From Faecalicatena contorta (GTDB lineage: Bacteria; Bacillota; Clostridia; Lachnospirales; Lachnospiraceae): a stretch of 64,000 bases of DNA. Below the pieces are notes generated by a model. That model saw only the letters and a program-made list of their open reading frames with translations. It was not told where the DNA came from and searched no databases. The position numbers were made by a program, and so were the translations under genes. Location: positions 1 through 64,000 of the forward strand of contig NZ_JAFBIX010000006.1 of the NCBI RefSeq assembly GCF_021531895.1, written 5' to 3'. The stretch's first letter is position 1; every line of letters begins with the position of its first letter. This document shows positions 43,136 through 51,682 of the stretch, one piece after another.

Positions 43136-43857
43136 AATGGCAACTCCAACCCATTTTTTTCTAACAATTCTTTATCTGACAGGATTTCTTTCGTTGGTCC
43201 ATCGCAGATGATTCTTCCATTTGCCATTAATATAGTTCGCTCGCAGGTGTCCCAGATCATGTCGAGATCGTGGGATGCGATGATCTTCAGGTGTTCGAAG
43301 GAGTTTAGGATATGGATCAGGTTCCTGCGGTTTCTGGGATCCAGTGCGATGGAGGGTTCGTCCATCAGGATGATGTCAGGAGTCATGGAGAGGATGGTGG
43401 CAATGGATGCCAGTTTTTTCTCGCCGCCGGACAGTTTGTAGATATGCTTATCTTTCAGGTGGCTGATTCCGGTCATTTCGAGGGCTTTTGCAACTCTTCT
43501 GTGGACTTCTTCTTCCGGGAGACCATAGTTTCTTGGGGCAAATGCGATATCTTCGTAGACGGTTGACATGAAGAGCTGGCTATCGGAATCTTGAAATACA
43601 TATCCGATTTTTTCTCGGATCTGGGGAAGAGTCTCTTTTTGTACTGGGATTTCTTCGATGCGGATGCCTCCGTTAAAGTCCAAGTACAGCCCGACAAGTA
43701 TTTTTAATAGGGTGGATTTGCCGACGCCATTTGCCCCGACCAGGCCGATGGCATCGCTTTCTGAGGCGTGAAATGAGATGTCTTTCAAAATCCGATTTTC
43801 TTCTCCAGGCTCATAATTAAAAGATACATTTTTAACGTCAATATGTATGTGACTCAT
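43120..43857 (-). CDS. cbiO: ECF transporter ATPase (CbiO/EcfA-type, cobalt/nickel)
   Basis: 245 aa from the ATG at 43857, which has AGGAGG 10 nt upstream; an in-frame extension to 43890 is open but unsupported. Walker A GANGVGKSTLL, Q-loop VFQDSDSQLF, signature LSGGEKKLASIATIL, Walker B ILMDEPSIALDP, and SHDLDMI. It powers metal uptake with the CbiQ and CbiM proteins encoded upstream on the same strand. The C-terminus is odd: the last residues (MGT) and the stop come from the palindromic repeat at 43089-43135, so the natural end of the gene may have been replaced. Confidence 0.9.
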   Translation of the reverse strand: MSHIHIDVKNVSFNYEPGEENRILKDISFHASESDAIGLVGANGVGKSTLLKILVGLYLDFNGGIRIEEIPVQKETLPQIREKIGYVFQDSDSQLFMSTVYEDIAFAPRNYGLPEEEVHRRVAKALEMTGISHLKDKHIYKLSGGEKKLASIATILSMTPDIILMDEPSIALDPRNRRNLIHILNSFEHLKIIASHDLDMIWDTCERTILMANGRIICDGPTKEILSDKELLEKNGLELPLQMGT

Positions 43858-43920
43858 AGAATGCAATCCTCCTTGATATTTATCAAACATGTAATCAAAA
43901 TATGTAATCAGAATCCATAA

Positions 43921-44730
43921 TTAAAATAGATGACCTATCGCCCGTCCTATTATGACAAGCATTGGAAATCTTCGAAAGAGTAGAATGATGCTCAGCCACA
44001 GGAAAAAGTATACAAAGTCCTGAGGTTTCCAGCACACTTTTTCATTTATATAATGAAAGTCTCCGGTATATCCCCTGAGAGTCATGCTTTCATATACGTT
44101 ACTGGCACGATCCATGCTCCGAAGTAACAATTGACCGGTAAGAGATCCCCAGACTTTAAAGTGAATCCCTTTTTGCTTTGGTGCTCTTAAGGAATATGCC
44201 TGTGTGATGCGGTTCACTTCTTCTAATAAAAGGGAAATGTAGTGGTATGTGAGCAGAATTTGCGTGACCAGGATCTGTGGAATATGAATCAAGCGAAATG
44301 CGTAACATAGCTGTTCGATAGAAGTCGTTGCAATTAACAGGTAGGATGCCAGAACACTGAAGACTCCCTTCATCATGAGTGTAATCATAGATAATACTCC
44401 GGCATTGATACGAAATGTGCCGATGTATACAGGTATTTTGTCAAAAAATGGATTCAGGATTCCAATCAGGCATATGAGAGGCAGAATGACCCGGAGGCGC
44501 TTCAGGCTGTCCTTGAAAGACAAATCAGCCAGAAGAAATGTTGCCAGAGGATAGACGAACATTCCGGCGAGTCCAATGACGTCATATTTTGAAAATGAGA
44601 CCACGGTTGTAATGTAAAGAACAGTCAAAACAAATTTAACCAGTGGGTGAAGATGGTTCACCCACTGGTCTCTTGATGAAAGCATATCCATATGATGAAT
44701 CTCATAGATTGCGTTACCAATTTTGCTCAT
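43921..44730 (-). CDS. cbiQ: ECF transporter T component CbiQ
   Basis: 269 aa with about five or six membrane helices and the cytoplasmic coupling helices containing SLRAPKQKGIHFKVWGSL and the Ala-Arg-type motif MDRASNVYESMTLRGYTG, typical for the T component. It couples the ATPase to the metal-binding CbiM. It overlaps cbiM by 4 nt (ATGA), hence translational coupling; cbiO follows after 63 nt. Confidence 0.9.
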   Translation of the reverse strand: MSKIGNAIYEIHHMDMLSSRDQWVNHLHPLVKFVLTVLYITTVVSFSKYDVIGLAGMFVYPLATFLLADLSFKDSLKRLRVILPLICLIGILNPFFDKIPVYIGTFRINAGVLSMITLMMKGVFSVLASYLLIATTSIEQLCYAFRLIHIPQILVTQILLTYHYISLLLEEVNRITQAYSLRAPKQKGIHFKVWGSLTGQLLLRSMDRASNVYESMTLRGYTGDFHYINEKVCWKPQDFVYFFLWLSIILLFRRFPMLVIIGRAIGHLF

Positions 44731-45725
44731 GATACTCGTTTCTTCCTGAAAAATTTAAATATATAACATGCTCCGACACAGACAACTATAACGACTATGC
44801 CACCTACGATTCCTGAAAATGTTGTTCCAAAAGAAGAATCAGAATCTTTGAAAGCATAATCTGGAAGCAATGCGGTGGCTTCCTGTATGGAACCGGCTTT
44901 TTCATAGATACCGCCTTCAGATTCTATTTCCGTAGAACCGGTAATCTTTTCGATGGACCACTCCAGACCATCCGGATCAGAGGATGCTGCCAGAGATAAT
45001 CCTCCTCCGATTACGATTGCCAGAACGGCAAGAATAGTTACCGTCTTTTTAAATGAAAAACGACCTTTGGAGACTGCCGATTCCGCTCCATGATACAGCA
45101 TCTCAGGACGTGCATCGTGTACAAATACCAGAATGGCTGCAGTAATAAGTCCTTCCACAAAACCGATAGCAAGGTGAATCGGCTGCATGGTTGCTGCAAA
45201 TGTAGTAAATGGAAGCTCCGTTATGCCAGAAGCGAGAGTTTCCAGTGTCACACTGAATGCTCCAAGCTGTAGGGTAAGAACACAACCTAAGATGGAGGCA
45301 GCAATAATCTTGCCTTTGGTAAATCCTTTTTTTATGATTGGCTTCCAGATAAGAAGGGCACCAATGAAACATCCGTAAAATGCCATGTTCCAGACATTAC
45401 ATCCGAGCGCCAGAAGACCGCCGTCTGCAAATAACAGACATTGGATGAGCAACACTCCAATCATGGTGAGGAATCCAGCGTATGGTCCAAGTAACGCTGA
45501 TAGTAGCATACCTCCGCATAGGTGCCCACTGGAACCAGTGCCCGGAATGGTGAAATTAATCATCTGGGTCGCAAATACGAATGCACCCATTACGCCCATA
45601 ACGGGAATCTTCTTTGGATCACTTTCTAATCGTACCTTTTTTACAGAATAAGCTGCTGCCGCTGCGGAACAGGCATACATTGTTCCTGCCACTGCCGGTG
45701 AGACCAAAGCATCAGCCATATGCAT
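44727..45725 (-). CDS. cbiM: Cobalt/nickel ECF substrate-binding protein CbiM fused to a PDGLE domain
   Basis: 332 aa. The N-terminus MHMADALVSPAV carries His2, part of the metal site formed by the first residues in CbiM/NikM proteins; seven or so membrane helices follow (to about residue 215), with GSSGHLCGGMLLSALLGPYAG and QPIHLAIGFVEGL. After a linker and another helix (about 230-250) comes DPDGLEWSIEK, the PDGLE motif found in CbiN/NikN-like partners, and a final helix (about 300-325). One chain thus replaces two subunits. Cobalt or nickel cannot be told apart from the sequence. A C5-AT-G5 palindrome lies just upstream of its promoter. Confidence 0.88.
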   Translation of the reverse strand: MHMADALVSPAVAGTMYACSAAAAAYSVKKVRLESDPKKIPVMGVMGAFVFATQMINFTIPGTGSSGHLCGGMLLSALLGPYAGFLTMIGVLLIQCLLFADGGLLALGCNVWNMAFYGCFIGALLIWKPIIKKGFTKGKIIAASILGCVLTLQLGAFSVTLETLASGITELPFTTFAATMQPIHLAIGFVEGLITAAILVFVHDARPEMLYHGAESAVSKGRFSFKKTVTILAVLAIVIGGGLSLAASSDPDGLEWSIEKITGSTEIESEGGIYEKAGSIQEATALLPDYAFKDSDSSFGTTFSGIVGGIVVIVVCVGACYIFKFFRKKRVS

Positions 45726-45773
45726 AGAGCATCTCTCCCTTCATTCCTCAGAATAATCTTTGATGTCAACACT

Positions 45774-45816
45774 ATATTACGTTACCAGAATGAAGGAAAA
45801 CAAGCCCCCATGGGGG
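45774..45816 (-). promoter_or_regulatory. Putative cbiM promoter with CCCCCATGGGGG palindrome
   Basis: On the minus strand TTGTTT (plus 45798-45803) and TAATAT (45774-45779) are 18 bp apart. One base upstream of the -35 box is CCCCCATGGGGG (45805-45816). C-tract/G-tract palindromes with an A/T centre are the operator form of CsoR/RcnR-family metal sensors. The promoter is moderate; the operator role is inference. Confidence 0.4.
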
Positions 45817-45827
45817 TGAAAAACAGA

Positions 45828-46427
45828 TTATTTCATGCGATGACTCTCGATGATAAGCTTGACGGTACGATATAAAAATGGTTTATATTGCTCGATGGAA
45901 AGTGGTTCTTCGTATATCACAGAATTATAGGCAGTAGAACCGGCAAGTTCGATAATCGTAAACAGCATGACATCTATATCTTCATAGGAGTATGCATCCT
46001 GCTCGACCATTTTGAGAAAGGCTTCATATAATTCTGTGTCTGAGTCTTCACCGGTCAGCAGTGCAGATTTCAGTGCGCCCATGACAAGATTCTTAGAAAT
46101 GAAGTTTAAAAGAGATTTGTTATCTTTTAAGGCATCAATGACATGATTAATGATAAAAATCAACTGTTCTTCCAGTCCTTGAACATTGGATGCAGCCAGT
46201 GCGAGGTTGGCGGCATGGAATAGTTCATGTGTCTTGTGGGCAATGAGTTTATTCTTGATGTCGTATTTGTCTTTAAAATACAGATAGAATGTACCCTTTG
46301 CAACGCCTGCTTTTTCTACGATGTCAGAGATGGCAGTAGTATTGAAGCCTTTTGTAGTAAATAATTCATATGCAGTATTAAAAAGTGCATCTTTTTTCTT
46401 ACGTTTATTTTCGTCAACTTTTCCCAT
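45828..46427 (-). CDS. TetR/AcrR family transcriptional regulator
   Basis: 199 aa. The N-terminal HTH is at residues 10-55 (ALFNTAYELFTTKGFNTTAI then VEKAGVAKGTFYLYFKDKYD). The C-terminal ligand domain is helical. It is divergent from the MMPL transporter gene, and three copies of one operator palindrome lie between them, so it should repress both genes until a ligand, probably the exported compound, binds. GAGGAGAAAAATT precedes the start on the minus strand. Confidence 0.9.
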   Translation of the reverse strand: MGKVDENKRKKKDALFNTAYELFTTKGFNTTAISDIVEKAGVAKGTFYLYFKDKYDIKNKLIAHKTHELFHAANLALAASNVQGLEEQLIFIINHVIDALKDNKSLLNFISKNLVMGALKSALLTGEDSDTELYEAFLKMVEQDAYSYEDIDVMLFTIIELAGSTAYNSVIYEEPLSIEQYKPFLYRTVKLIIESHRMK

Positions 46428-46494
46428 AATTTTTCTCCTCGTTCTTTATTATAAACAGAGTTTTTGGCTGTTGGCAAGAGGTTTATACAAAAAA

Positions 46495-46572
46495 TGACTA
46501 AAAGTCAAAAATATATTGACTAATAGTCATTTTTGATGTATAGTGCATATTGTAATAAATGACTGATAGTCA
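46495..46572. promoter_or_regulatory. Divergent promoter region with three TetR operators
   Basis: TGACTAAAAGTCA (46495-46507), TGACTAATAGTCA (46517-46529) and TGACTGATAGTCA (46560-46572) are copies of one palindrome, TGACT-N3-AGTCA. The middle copy overlaps the -35 box TTGACT (46516-46521) of a promoter with TATAGT at 46539-46544 (17-bp spacer) for the MMPL gene. The first copy overlaps the region of a minus-strand promoter (TATAAA at plus 46482-46487) for tetR. Confidence 0.85.
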
Positions 46573-46596
46573 GAAAATGAAAAGGAGCAAATGAGT

Positions 46597-48669
46597 ATGG
46601 TTAACTTTGGAAAAAAAGTAGTGAAGTACAGAGTGCCGATACTGATCATAAGTATCTTATTGTTGATTCCATCTGTACTGGGGTATGTCAATACCAGAGT
46701 CAATTATGATGTTCTTACTTATCTGCCGGATGATATTGAGACTATGCAGGGTCAGGATATTTTGACGGATGATTTTGGGGTAGGAGCATTTTCCATGTTT
46801 ATTGTAGATGGCATGGAAGATAAAGATGTGGCAGCATTAAAAGCAAAGATTGAAAAGGTAGACCATGTGGCAAATGTCCTGTGGTACGATTCCATCGCAG
46901 ATATATCTATACCAGAGAGCATGCTGCCGGATAATATCTACGAGGTATTTAATTCAGATACAGGAACGATGATGGCAATCTTTTTTGATGAAGGGACATC
47001 TTCGGATGGAACAATGGAGGCTATAGAAGAGATTCGCTCCATTGCCGGAAAGCAGTGCTTTTTAAGTGGAATGTCTGCAATTGTAACTGATACGAAGAAT
47101 CTCGCTGAGAAGGAAACGCCGCTTTATGTATTAATCGCAGTGGCTCTTGCATTACTTGTTCTTGGAATTACAATGGATTCCTTCTTTGTGCCGGTACTGT
47201 TTCTGTTGAGTATCGGAATGGCAATCTTATATAACCTTGGAAGTAACTATTTCTTAGGGGAAATCTCTTATATTACGAAAGCACTGGCCGCAGTGCTGCA
47301 ATTAGGAGTAACGATGGACTATTCCATTTTCCTGATGCATAGTTATGAAGAACAGCAGATTCGTTATAATGGTGATAAAGAACGTGCGATGGCACATGCG
47401 ATTTCGCAGACATTTTCCTCTGTAATCGGAAGTTCTGTCACTACAATCGCGGGATTTATTGCGCTTTGCTTCATGACGTTCACACTTGGCCTGGACATCG
47501 GTATTGTTATGGTAAAAGGCGTTGTCTTTGGAGTAATAGCTTGTATTACAGTTCTTCCGTCTATGATTCTTTGTTGTGACAAATTCATCGAGAAGACGAA
47601 GCATAAACCGCTATTGCCAGATATTGGAAAGATATCGGATCGGGTTACCAAACATTATCTTGTATATGTAGCACTTTTCCTGGTGCTTTTATTCCCGGCA
47701 ATTTACGGAAATAGCCATACAAGCGTTTACTATAACCTGGATGCATCTCTCCCGAAAAATCTGCCAAGTGTTATTGCAAATGAGAAATTAAAAGAAGACT
47801 ACGATATGAATACGACTCACATGATCCTGGTCGACAGTTCTGTCTCGTCTTCAGATGTGAATAAGATGATGAAGGAAATCGATAAGGTAGATGGAGTGAA
47901 GTGGGCACTTGGCCTGGATAAACTGGTCGGGCCTGGTATTCCTACTGATATGCTGCCAGATTCTGTAACCAGTATGCTGAAGAATGACAAGTATCAATTA
48001 TTGTTGGTAAATTCACAGTATAAAGTGGCTTCGGATGAGATCAACGGACAGATTACAGAGATTAATCAGATTCTGGATAAGTATGACAAAGGTGCAATGT
48101 TAATCGGTGAAGGACCGCTGACCAATGATCTGATTGAAATTACGGATAAAGATTTTAAGACGGTCAGTGCAGTATCGATTGGAATTATATTTATCATCAT
48201 ATTATTGCTTTTCAAATCCATTTCGCTGCCGATGATACTGGTTGGAGTCATTGAGTTTGCAATCTTTGTAAATATGGGAATTCCGTTCTATACCGGAACG
48301 ACGCTGCCGTTCGTAGCCTCTATCGTTATCGGAACGATTCAGCTGGGTTCGACGGTGGACTATGCAATCTTGATGACAACAAGGTATAAACGAGAACGAA
48401 ATCATGGAGCAGGAAAATATGATGCAATTACGACCGCACATCGAGCTTCGGCTCGTTCCATCATGGTAAGCGCATTCAGTTTCTTTGCAGCAACGATAGG
48501 GGTAGGATTTTATTCCAATATTGATATGATCAGTTCTCTGTGTGTTCTGATGGCAAGGGGAGCATTGATCAGTATGATCGTGGTTGTATTTGTTCTGCCA
48601 TCTATGTTTATGGTATTTGATAAGGTAATTGTTAAGACAAGTAAAGACTTTTTGCCGAAAAAGGCGTAG
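46597..48669 (+). CDS. MMPL/RND family membrane transporter
   Basis: 690 aa from ATG 46597 (AAAGGAG 9 nt upstream; ATG 46591 is closer than usual). Two similar halves each have one N-terminal helix, an extracellular domain and five helices, giving about 12 membrane segments. The conserved acidic/Tyr motif appears as GVTMDYSIFLMHSYEEQ and GSTVDYAILMTTRYKRE. MMPL proteins use the proton gradient to move lipids, peptides or drugs. It forms a unit with the downstream heptad-ladder protein and the divergent TetR repressor. Confidence 0.9.
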   Translation: MVNFGKKVVKYRVPILIISILLLIPSVLGYVNTRVNYDVLTYLPDDIETMQGQDILTDDFGVGAFSMFIVDGMEDKDVAALKAKIEKVDHVANVLWYDSIADISIPESMLPDNIYEVFNSDTGTMMAIFFDEGTSSDGTMEAIEEIRSIAGKQCFLSGMSAIVTDTKNLAEKETPLYVLIAVALALLVLGITMDSFFVPVLFLLSIGMAILYNLGSNYFLGEISYITKALAAVLQLGVTMDYSIFLMHSYEEQQIRYNGDKERAMAHAISQTFSSVIGSSVTTIAGFIALCFMTFTLGLDIGIVMVKGVVFGVIACITVLPSMILCCDKFIEKTKHKPLLPDIGKISDRVTKHYLVYVALFLVLLFPAIYGNSHTSVYYNLDASLPKNLPSVIANEKLKEDYDMNTTHMILVDSSVSSSDVNKMMKEIDKVDGVKWALGLDKLVGPGIPTDMLPDSVTSMLKNDKYQLLLVNSQYKVASDEINGQITEINQILDKYDKGAMLIGEGPLTNDLIEITDKDFKTVSAVSIGIIFIIILLLFKSISLPMILVGVIEFAIFVNMGIPFYTGTTLPFVASIVIGTIQLGSTVDYAILMTTRYKRERNHGAGKYDAITTAHRASARSIMVSAFSFFAATIGVGFYSNIDMISSLCVLMARGALISMIVVVFVLPSMFMVFDKVIVKTSKDFLPKKA

Positions 48670-48691
48670 ATCTGGTTAGGAGGTAATCTTC

Positions 48692-50734
48692 ATGAAGAAT
48701 AAGAAAGCAAAAAAAGTAATGGCAGGCTCTATGGCGGTGGTTATAGCAGCAGGACTTGCAGGAACTTATGGATATTATAATCATGCATCTGAGGTTCAGG
48801 CCGAAGAAGATACAGAAGTATTGCAGGAAACGGCAGAACAAGTTCTGGGAGACAGTGATACGGGTGATGATGGAGAATTTTATAAAGAAGAATCCGTTTA
48901 TGTGAAGGCTGACGCTTCTGGTCATCCAATGAAGACGACAGTTACGGAATGGCTGAAGAATCCAGAAAAAGGAACATTTGAAGATTCGACAAAATTGAAT
49001 GACATTAAAAATATTAAAGGAGAAGAGAGCTTCAATGAAGGAACGGATGGCTCTTTGCAATGGCAATCTGAGGGAAATGACATTTATTATCAGGGAACGA
49101 TAGACAAAGAACTACCGGTGGATGTAAAAGTATCCTATAAGTTGGATGGGGAAAGCATTTCCCCAGAGGAACTGGAAGGGAAAGACGGGAAGTTAGAGAT
49201 TCATTTTGAATATGAGAATAAATCCAAAGAAACGGTAGATGTAGGTGGAGAAAATGCGGAAATGTATACACCGTTTACCATGGTCACAGCGATGATGCTT
49301 CCAACGGATGGTTATAAAAATGTGACAATTGATAATGGTAAGATTATTTCAGACGCTGACAAAGATATTATTGTCGGGGTGGCATTCCCGGGACTGGAAG
49401 AGAATATGAATCTTCAGAATCTAGATGTAGATATCCCAGATAGTGTAACGATTACGGCCGATGTAGAAGATGCATCAGTGGAACCGACCATTACACTTGC
49501 CTCTGCAGAGCTTTTGAATGAAATAGATCTGGATAACATCGACAGTTTTGATGATCTGGAAGGCTCCATCGAGCAGTTAGAGGATGCAACCAATCAGTTG
49601 GTAGAAGGTTCGAAATCTGCAGCCGATGGGGCGAAAGAACTGGCCGATGGATCTAAGACCTTATCTGACGGTGTGAATACGCTGAATGATAAGAGTGGTG
49701 AATTGGCAAGTGGAATGAATACTCTGGCAGATGGAGTGAATGCGTATGTAGGCGGAGTAAGCCAGCTCGCAAGTGGAAGTACTTCTGTGGCAAATGGAGC
49801 AGCAGCTTTAAAATCTGGTGCGCAGACAGCGCAGGCAGGCATTTCTTCTGCAAAAGTCGGGGCAGACCAGCTGGTAGCCGGATACACTGGAGTCGGAACA
49901 GAAACAGGAGTAGGCGTTGTTGCAGCCGCAAAGTCAATCAGTGATGGGATTACTGTATTAAATAACACATTAAGTGAGAATACCAGCCTTACACTCAGTC
50001 CGGCGCAAGAACAGTCAATCAGTGATATGGCATATCAAATGGCAGAAATATCGGTTAAGAATATACCGGAGGATACATTTACTAATCTTAAGACAACAAA
50101 GACTGTTTATATTTCAAATCTGAGTGGACAGTATGAAGAATTATTGAAATCACAATTTACGAATACAATGAATCAGACCGCAGATACTGTGAAATCTACA
50201 ATTAAAGATAATATACGACCGATAGTTACAGGAGCTCCAGCATTAGCAGCCGGAGTAAAGCAATTGTATGCCGGAACTGTAGATTTACAGAATGGTTTAA
50301 GCCAGCTCAATGATGGAAGCACATCATTAGTGCAAGGAACTTCGGACCTGTATGAAGGAGCAATTGCATTACAACAAGGAGCAGCAAAACTCAATGAAAG
50401 AAGCAGCCTGTTATCTACAGGAACACAGTCTCTGAAAGCTGGCGGTTCCCAACTGACGTCTGGCGTTGGCCAGCTTGCAGACGGCGCCGGGCAGGTCGCA
50501 GATGGCGCAAGTGCACTGGCAGACGGAAATCAGCAGCTTTCAGATGGTATGGCGGAATATAAAGAATCCGCCATCGATAAATTAACAGAACTATTCAACG
50601 GAGATATCCAGAATGTAACATCACGAATTGATGCTATGAAGACATTAAGTCGAAATTACAAATCCTTCGCAGGAATCAAGGATGGTGTCAATGGAAGTAC
50701 AAAATTCATCATTGAGACAGAAGGAATAGATTAA
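48692..50734 (+). CDS. YhgE/Pip-like extracellular protein with LxxG heptad ladder
   Basis: 680 aa. An N-terminal signal anchor (residues 8-30) is followed by a beta-rich region (about 60-280) and then a long ladder of heptads of the form A-D-G-x-x-x-L or A-S-G-x-x-x-L (about 290-400 and 505-630), as in YhgE/Pip proteins and phage-infection proteins. Unlike these, no C-terminal membrane helix bundle is seen, so this may be a soluble or anchored extracellular stalk that works with the MMPL transporter encoded 22 nt upstream. AGGAGGTAATCTTC precedes the start. The function is unproven. Confidence 0.8.
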   Translation: MKNKKAKKVMAGSMAVVIAAGLAGTYGYYNHASEVQAEEDTEVLQETAEQVLGDSDTGDDGEFYKEESVYVKADASGHPMKTTVTEWLKNPEKGTFEDSTKLNDIKNIKGEESFNEGTDGSLQWQSEGNDIYYQGTIDKELPVDVKVSYKLDGESISPEELEGKDGKLEIHFEYENKSKETVDVGGENAEMYTPFTMVTAMMLPTDGYKNVTIDNGKIISDADKDIIVGVAFPGLEENMNLQNLDVDIPDSVTITADVEDASVEPTITLASAELLNEIDLDNIDSFDDLEGSIEQLEDATNQLVEGSKSAADGAKELADGSKTLSDGVNTLNDKSGELASGMNTLADGVNAYVGGVSQLASGSTSVANGAAALKSGAQTAQAGISSAKVGADQLVAGYTGVGTETGVGVVAAAKSISDGITVLNNTLSENTSLTLSPAQEQSISDMAYQMAEISVKNIPEDTFTNLKTTKTVYISNLSGQYEELLKSQFTNTMNQTADTVKSTIKDNIRPIVTGAPALAAGVKQLYAGTVDLQNGLSQLNDGSTSLVQGTSDLYEGAIALQQGAAKLNERSSLLSTGTQSLKAGGSQLTSGVGQLADGAGQVADGASALADGNQQLSDGMAEYKESAIDKLTELFNGDIQNVTSRIDAMKTLSRNYKSFAGIKDGVNGSTKFIIETEGID

Positions 50735-50744
50735 CAAAATAACG

Positions 50745-50783
50745 CGAATGGGTACACCACAAATGACGAATGGGTACACCACA
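50745..50783. repeat. 17-bp direct repeat, two copies
   Basis: CGAATGGGTACACCACA occurs at 50745-50761 and again at 50767-50783, a 22-bp period (two helical turns), between the ladder-protein stop and the palindrome at 50790. Nothing else in the window matches it. Confidence 0.75.
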
Positions 50784-50789
50784 TTTTTT

Positions 50790-50832
50790 AATTGGGGACG
50801 TAGACTTTTTTCAAAAGTCTACGTCCCCAATT
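50790..50832. repeat. Perfect 20-bp palindrome, GGGGACGTAG family
   Basis: The left arm AATTGGGGACGTAGACTTTT (50790-50809) and its exact reverse complement (50813-50832) enclose a 3-nt loop. It is the same family as 43089-43135. It may terminate the upstream MMPL transcript. Its last two bases form the beginning of the -35 box of the next promoter. Confidence 0.85.
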
Positions 50833-50859
50833 GTTAAAATGAAGCTCCCATGCTATAAT
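50831..50859 (+). promoter_or_regulatory. SigmaA promoter of the methyltransferase-hslO-nadE run
   Basis: TTGTTA (50831-50836) and TATAAT (50854-50859), 17-bp spacer, start about 35 nt ahead of the methyltransferase gene. The -35 box overlaps the edge of the palindrome. Confidence 0.7.
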
Positions 50860-50893
50860 AAGTCCAGTCATATTACGGAAAGGATGGAATATC

Positions 50894-51652
50894 ATGGAGG
50901 CTTATACAAGTTTTGCGGTGGTTTATGATACGTTCATGGATAATGTCCCATATGAGGAATGGGCTGATTATTTGTGGAAATTATTGCGGGAATATGGTAT
51001 TGCAGATGGACTGGTATTGGAGTTGGGCTGTGGAACAGGCAGTATGACGGAACTTCTGGCGTCGAAGGGGTATGATATGATTGGCGTGGATAATTCGGAG
51101 GATATGCTGGAGCTTGCGATGGAGAAGCGAATAGAGAGTGGACATGATATTCTGTACTTGTTGCAGAATATGCAGGAGTTTGAATTGTATGGTACGGTGA
51201 GAGCTGTGGTCAGTGTCTGTGATTCGGTGAATTATGTGACGGATGAGGAGGAGTTGACGGAGGTCTTCCGTCTGGTGAATAACTATCTGGATCCTCAAGG
51301 TGTATTTATCTTTGATTTTAATACAGAATATAAGTATCAGGAGATTCTCGGAGAGCAGGTGATTGCGGAAGAACGGGAAGAATGTAGCTTTATCTGGGAT
51401 AATTATTATGATGAAGAGCAGAAGATCAATGAATATGAACTGACGTTGTTTGTACAGAGTCAGGAAGATCCCGAGTTGTATCGCAAGTACCAGGAGGTTC
51501 ATTATCAGAGGGCATATACTTTGGAGAGAATAAGGAATTTGATTGAAAAAGCAGGACTTCGTTATGTGACAGCGTATGATGCATACACGAAGGATGCTCC
51601 ATTGTATACAAGTGAGCGTATCTGTGTGGTAGCACAGGAATGTGGAAAATAA
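50894..51652 (+). CDS. Class I SAM-dependent methyltransferase
   Basis: 252 aa. SAM-binding motif I VLELGCGTGSMTELL (about residues 40-54) with GVDNSEDMLELA as motif II, then a variable C-terminal part with FIWDNYYDEEQKINEYELTL (split at residue 160-180). The YDTFMDNVPYEEWADYL start is common to an uncharacterised Firmicute group. The substrate cannot be inferred. It is first in a run with hslO, nadE and two small genes, spaced 18-43 nt. Confidence 0.85.
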   Translation: MEAYTSFAVVYDTFMDNVPYEEWADYLWKLLREYGIADGLVLELGCGTGSMTELLASKGYDMIGVDNSEDMLELAMEKRIESGHDILYLLQNMQEFELYGTVRAVVSVCDSVNYVTDEEELTEVFRLVNNYLDPQGVFIFDFNTEYKYQEILGEQVIAEEREECSFIWDNYYDEEQKINEYELTLFVQSQEDPELYRKYQEVHYQRAYTLERIRNLIEKAGLRYVTAYDAYTKDAPLYTSERICVVAQECGK

Positions 51653-51682
51653 GAAGATTGAAATAAGAAAGGCAGATAGAAA

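Noticed and set aside
45726-45827. Cobalamin riboswitch ahead of cbiM
   Set aside because: The gap is only about 100 bp and has no B12-box sequence; it holds a promoter and a C5-AT-G5 palindrome instead.
49570-50560. Tandem repeat or low-complexity DNA element
   Set aside because: The periodicity comes from the LxxG heptad ladder of the encoded protein.
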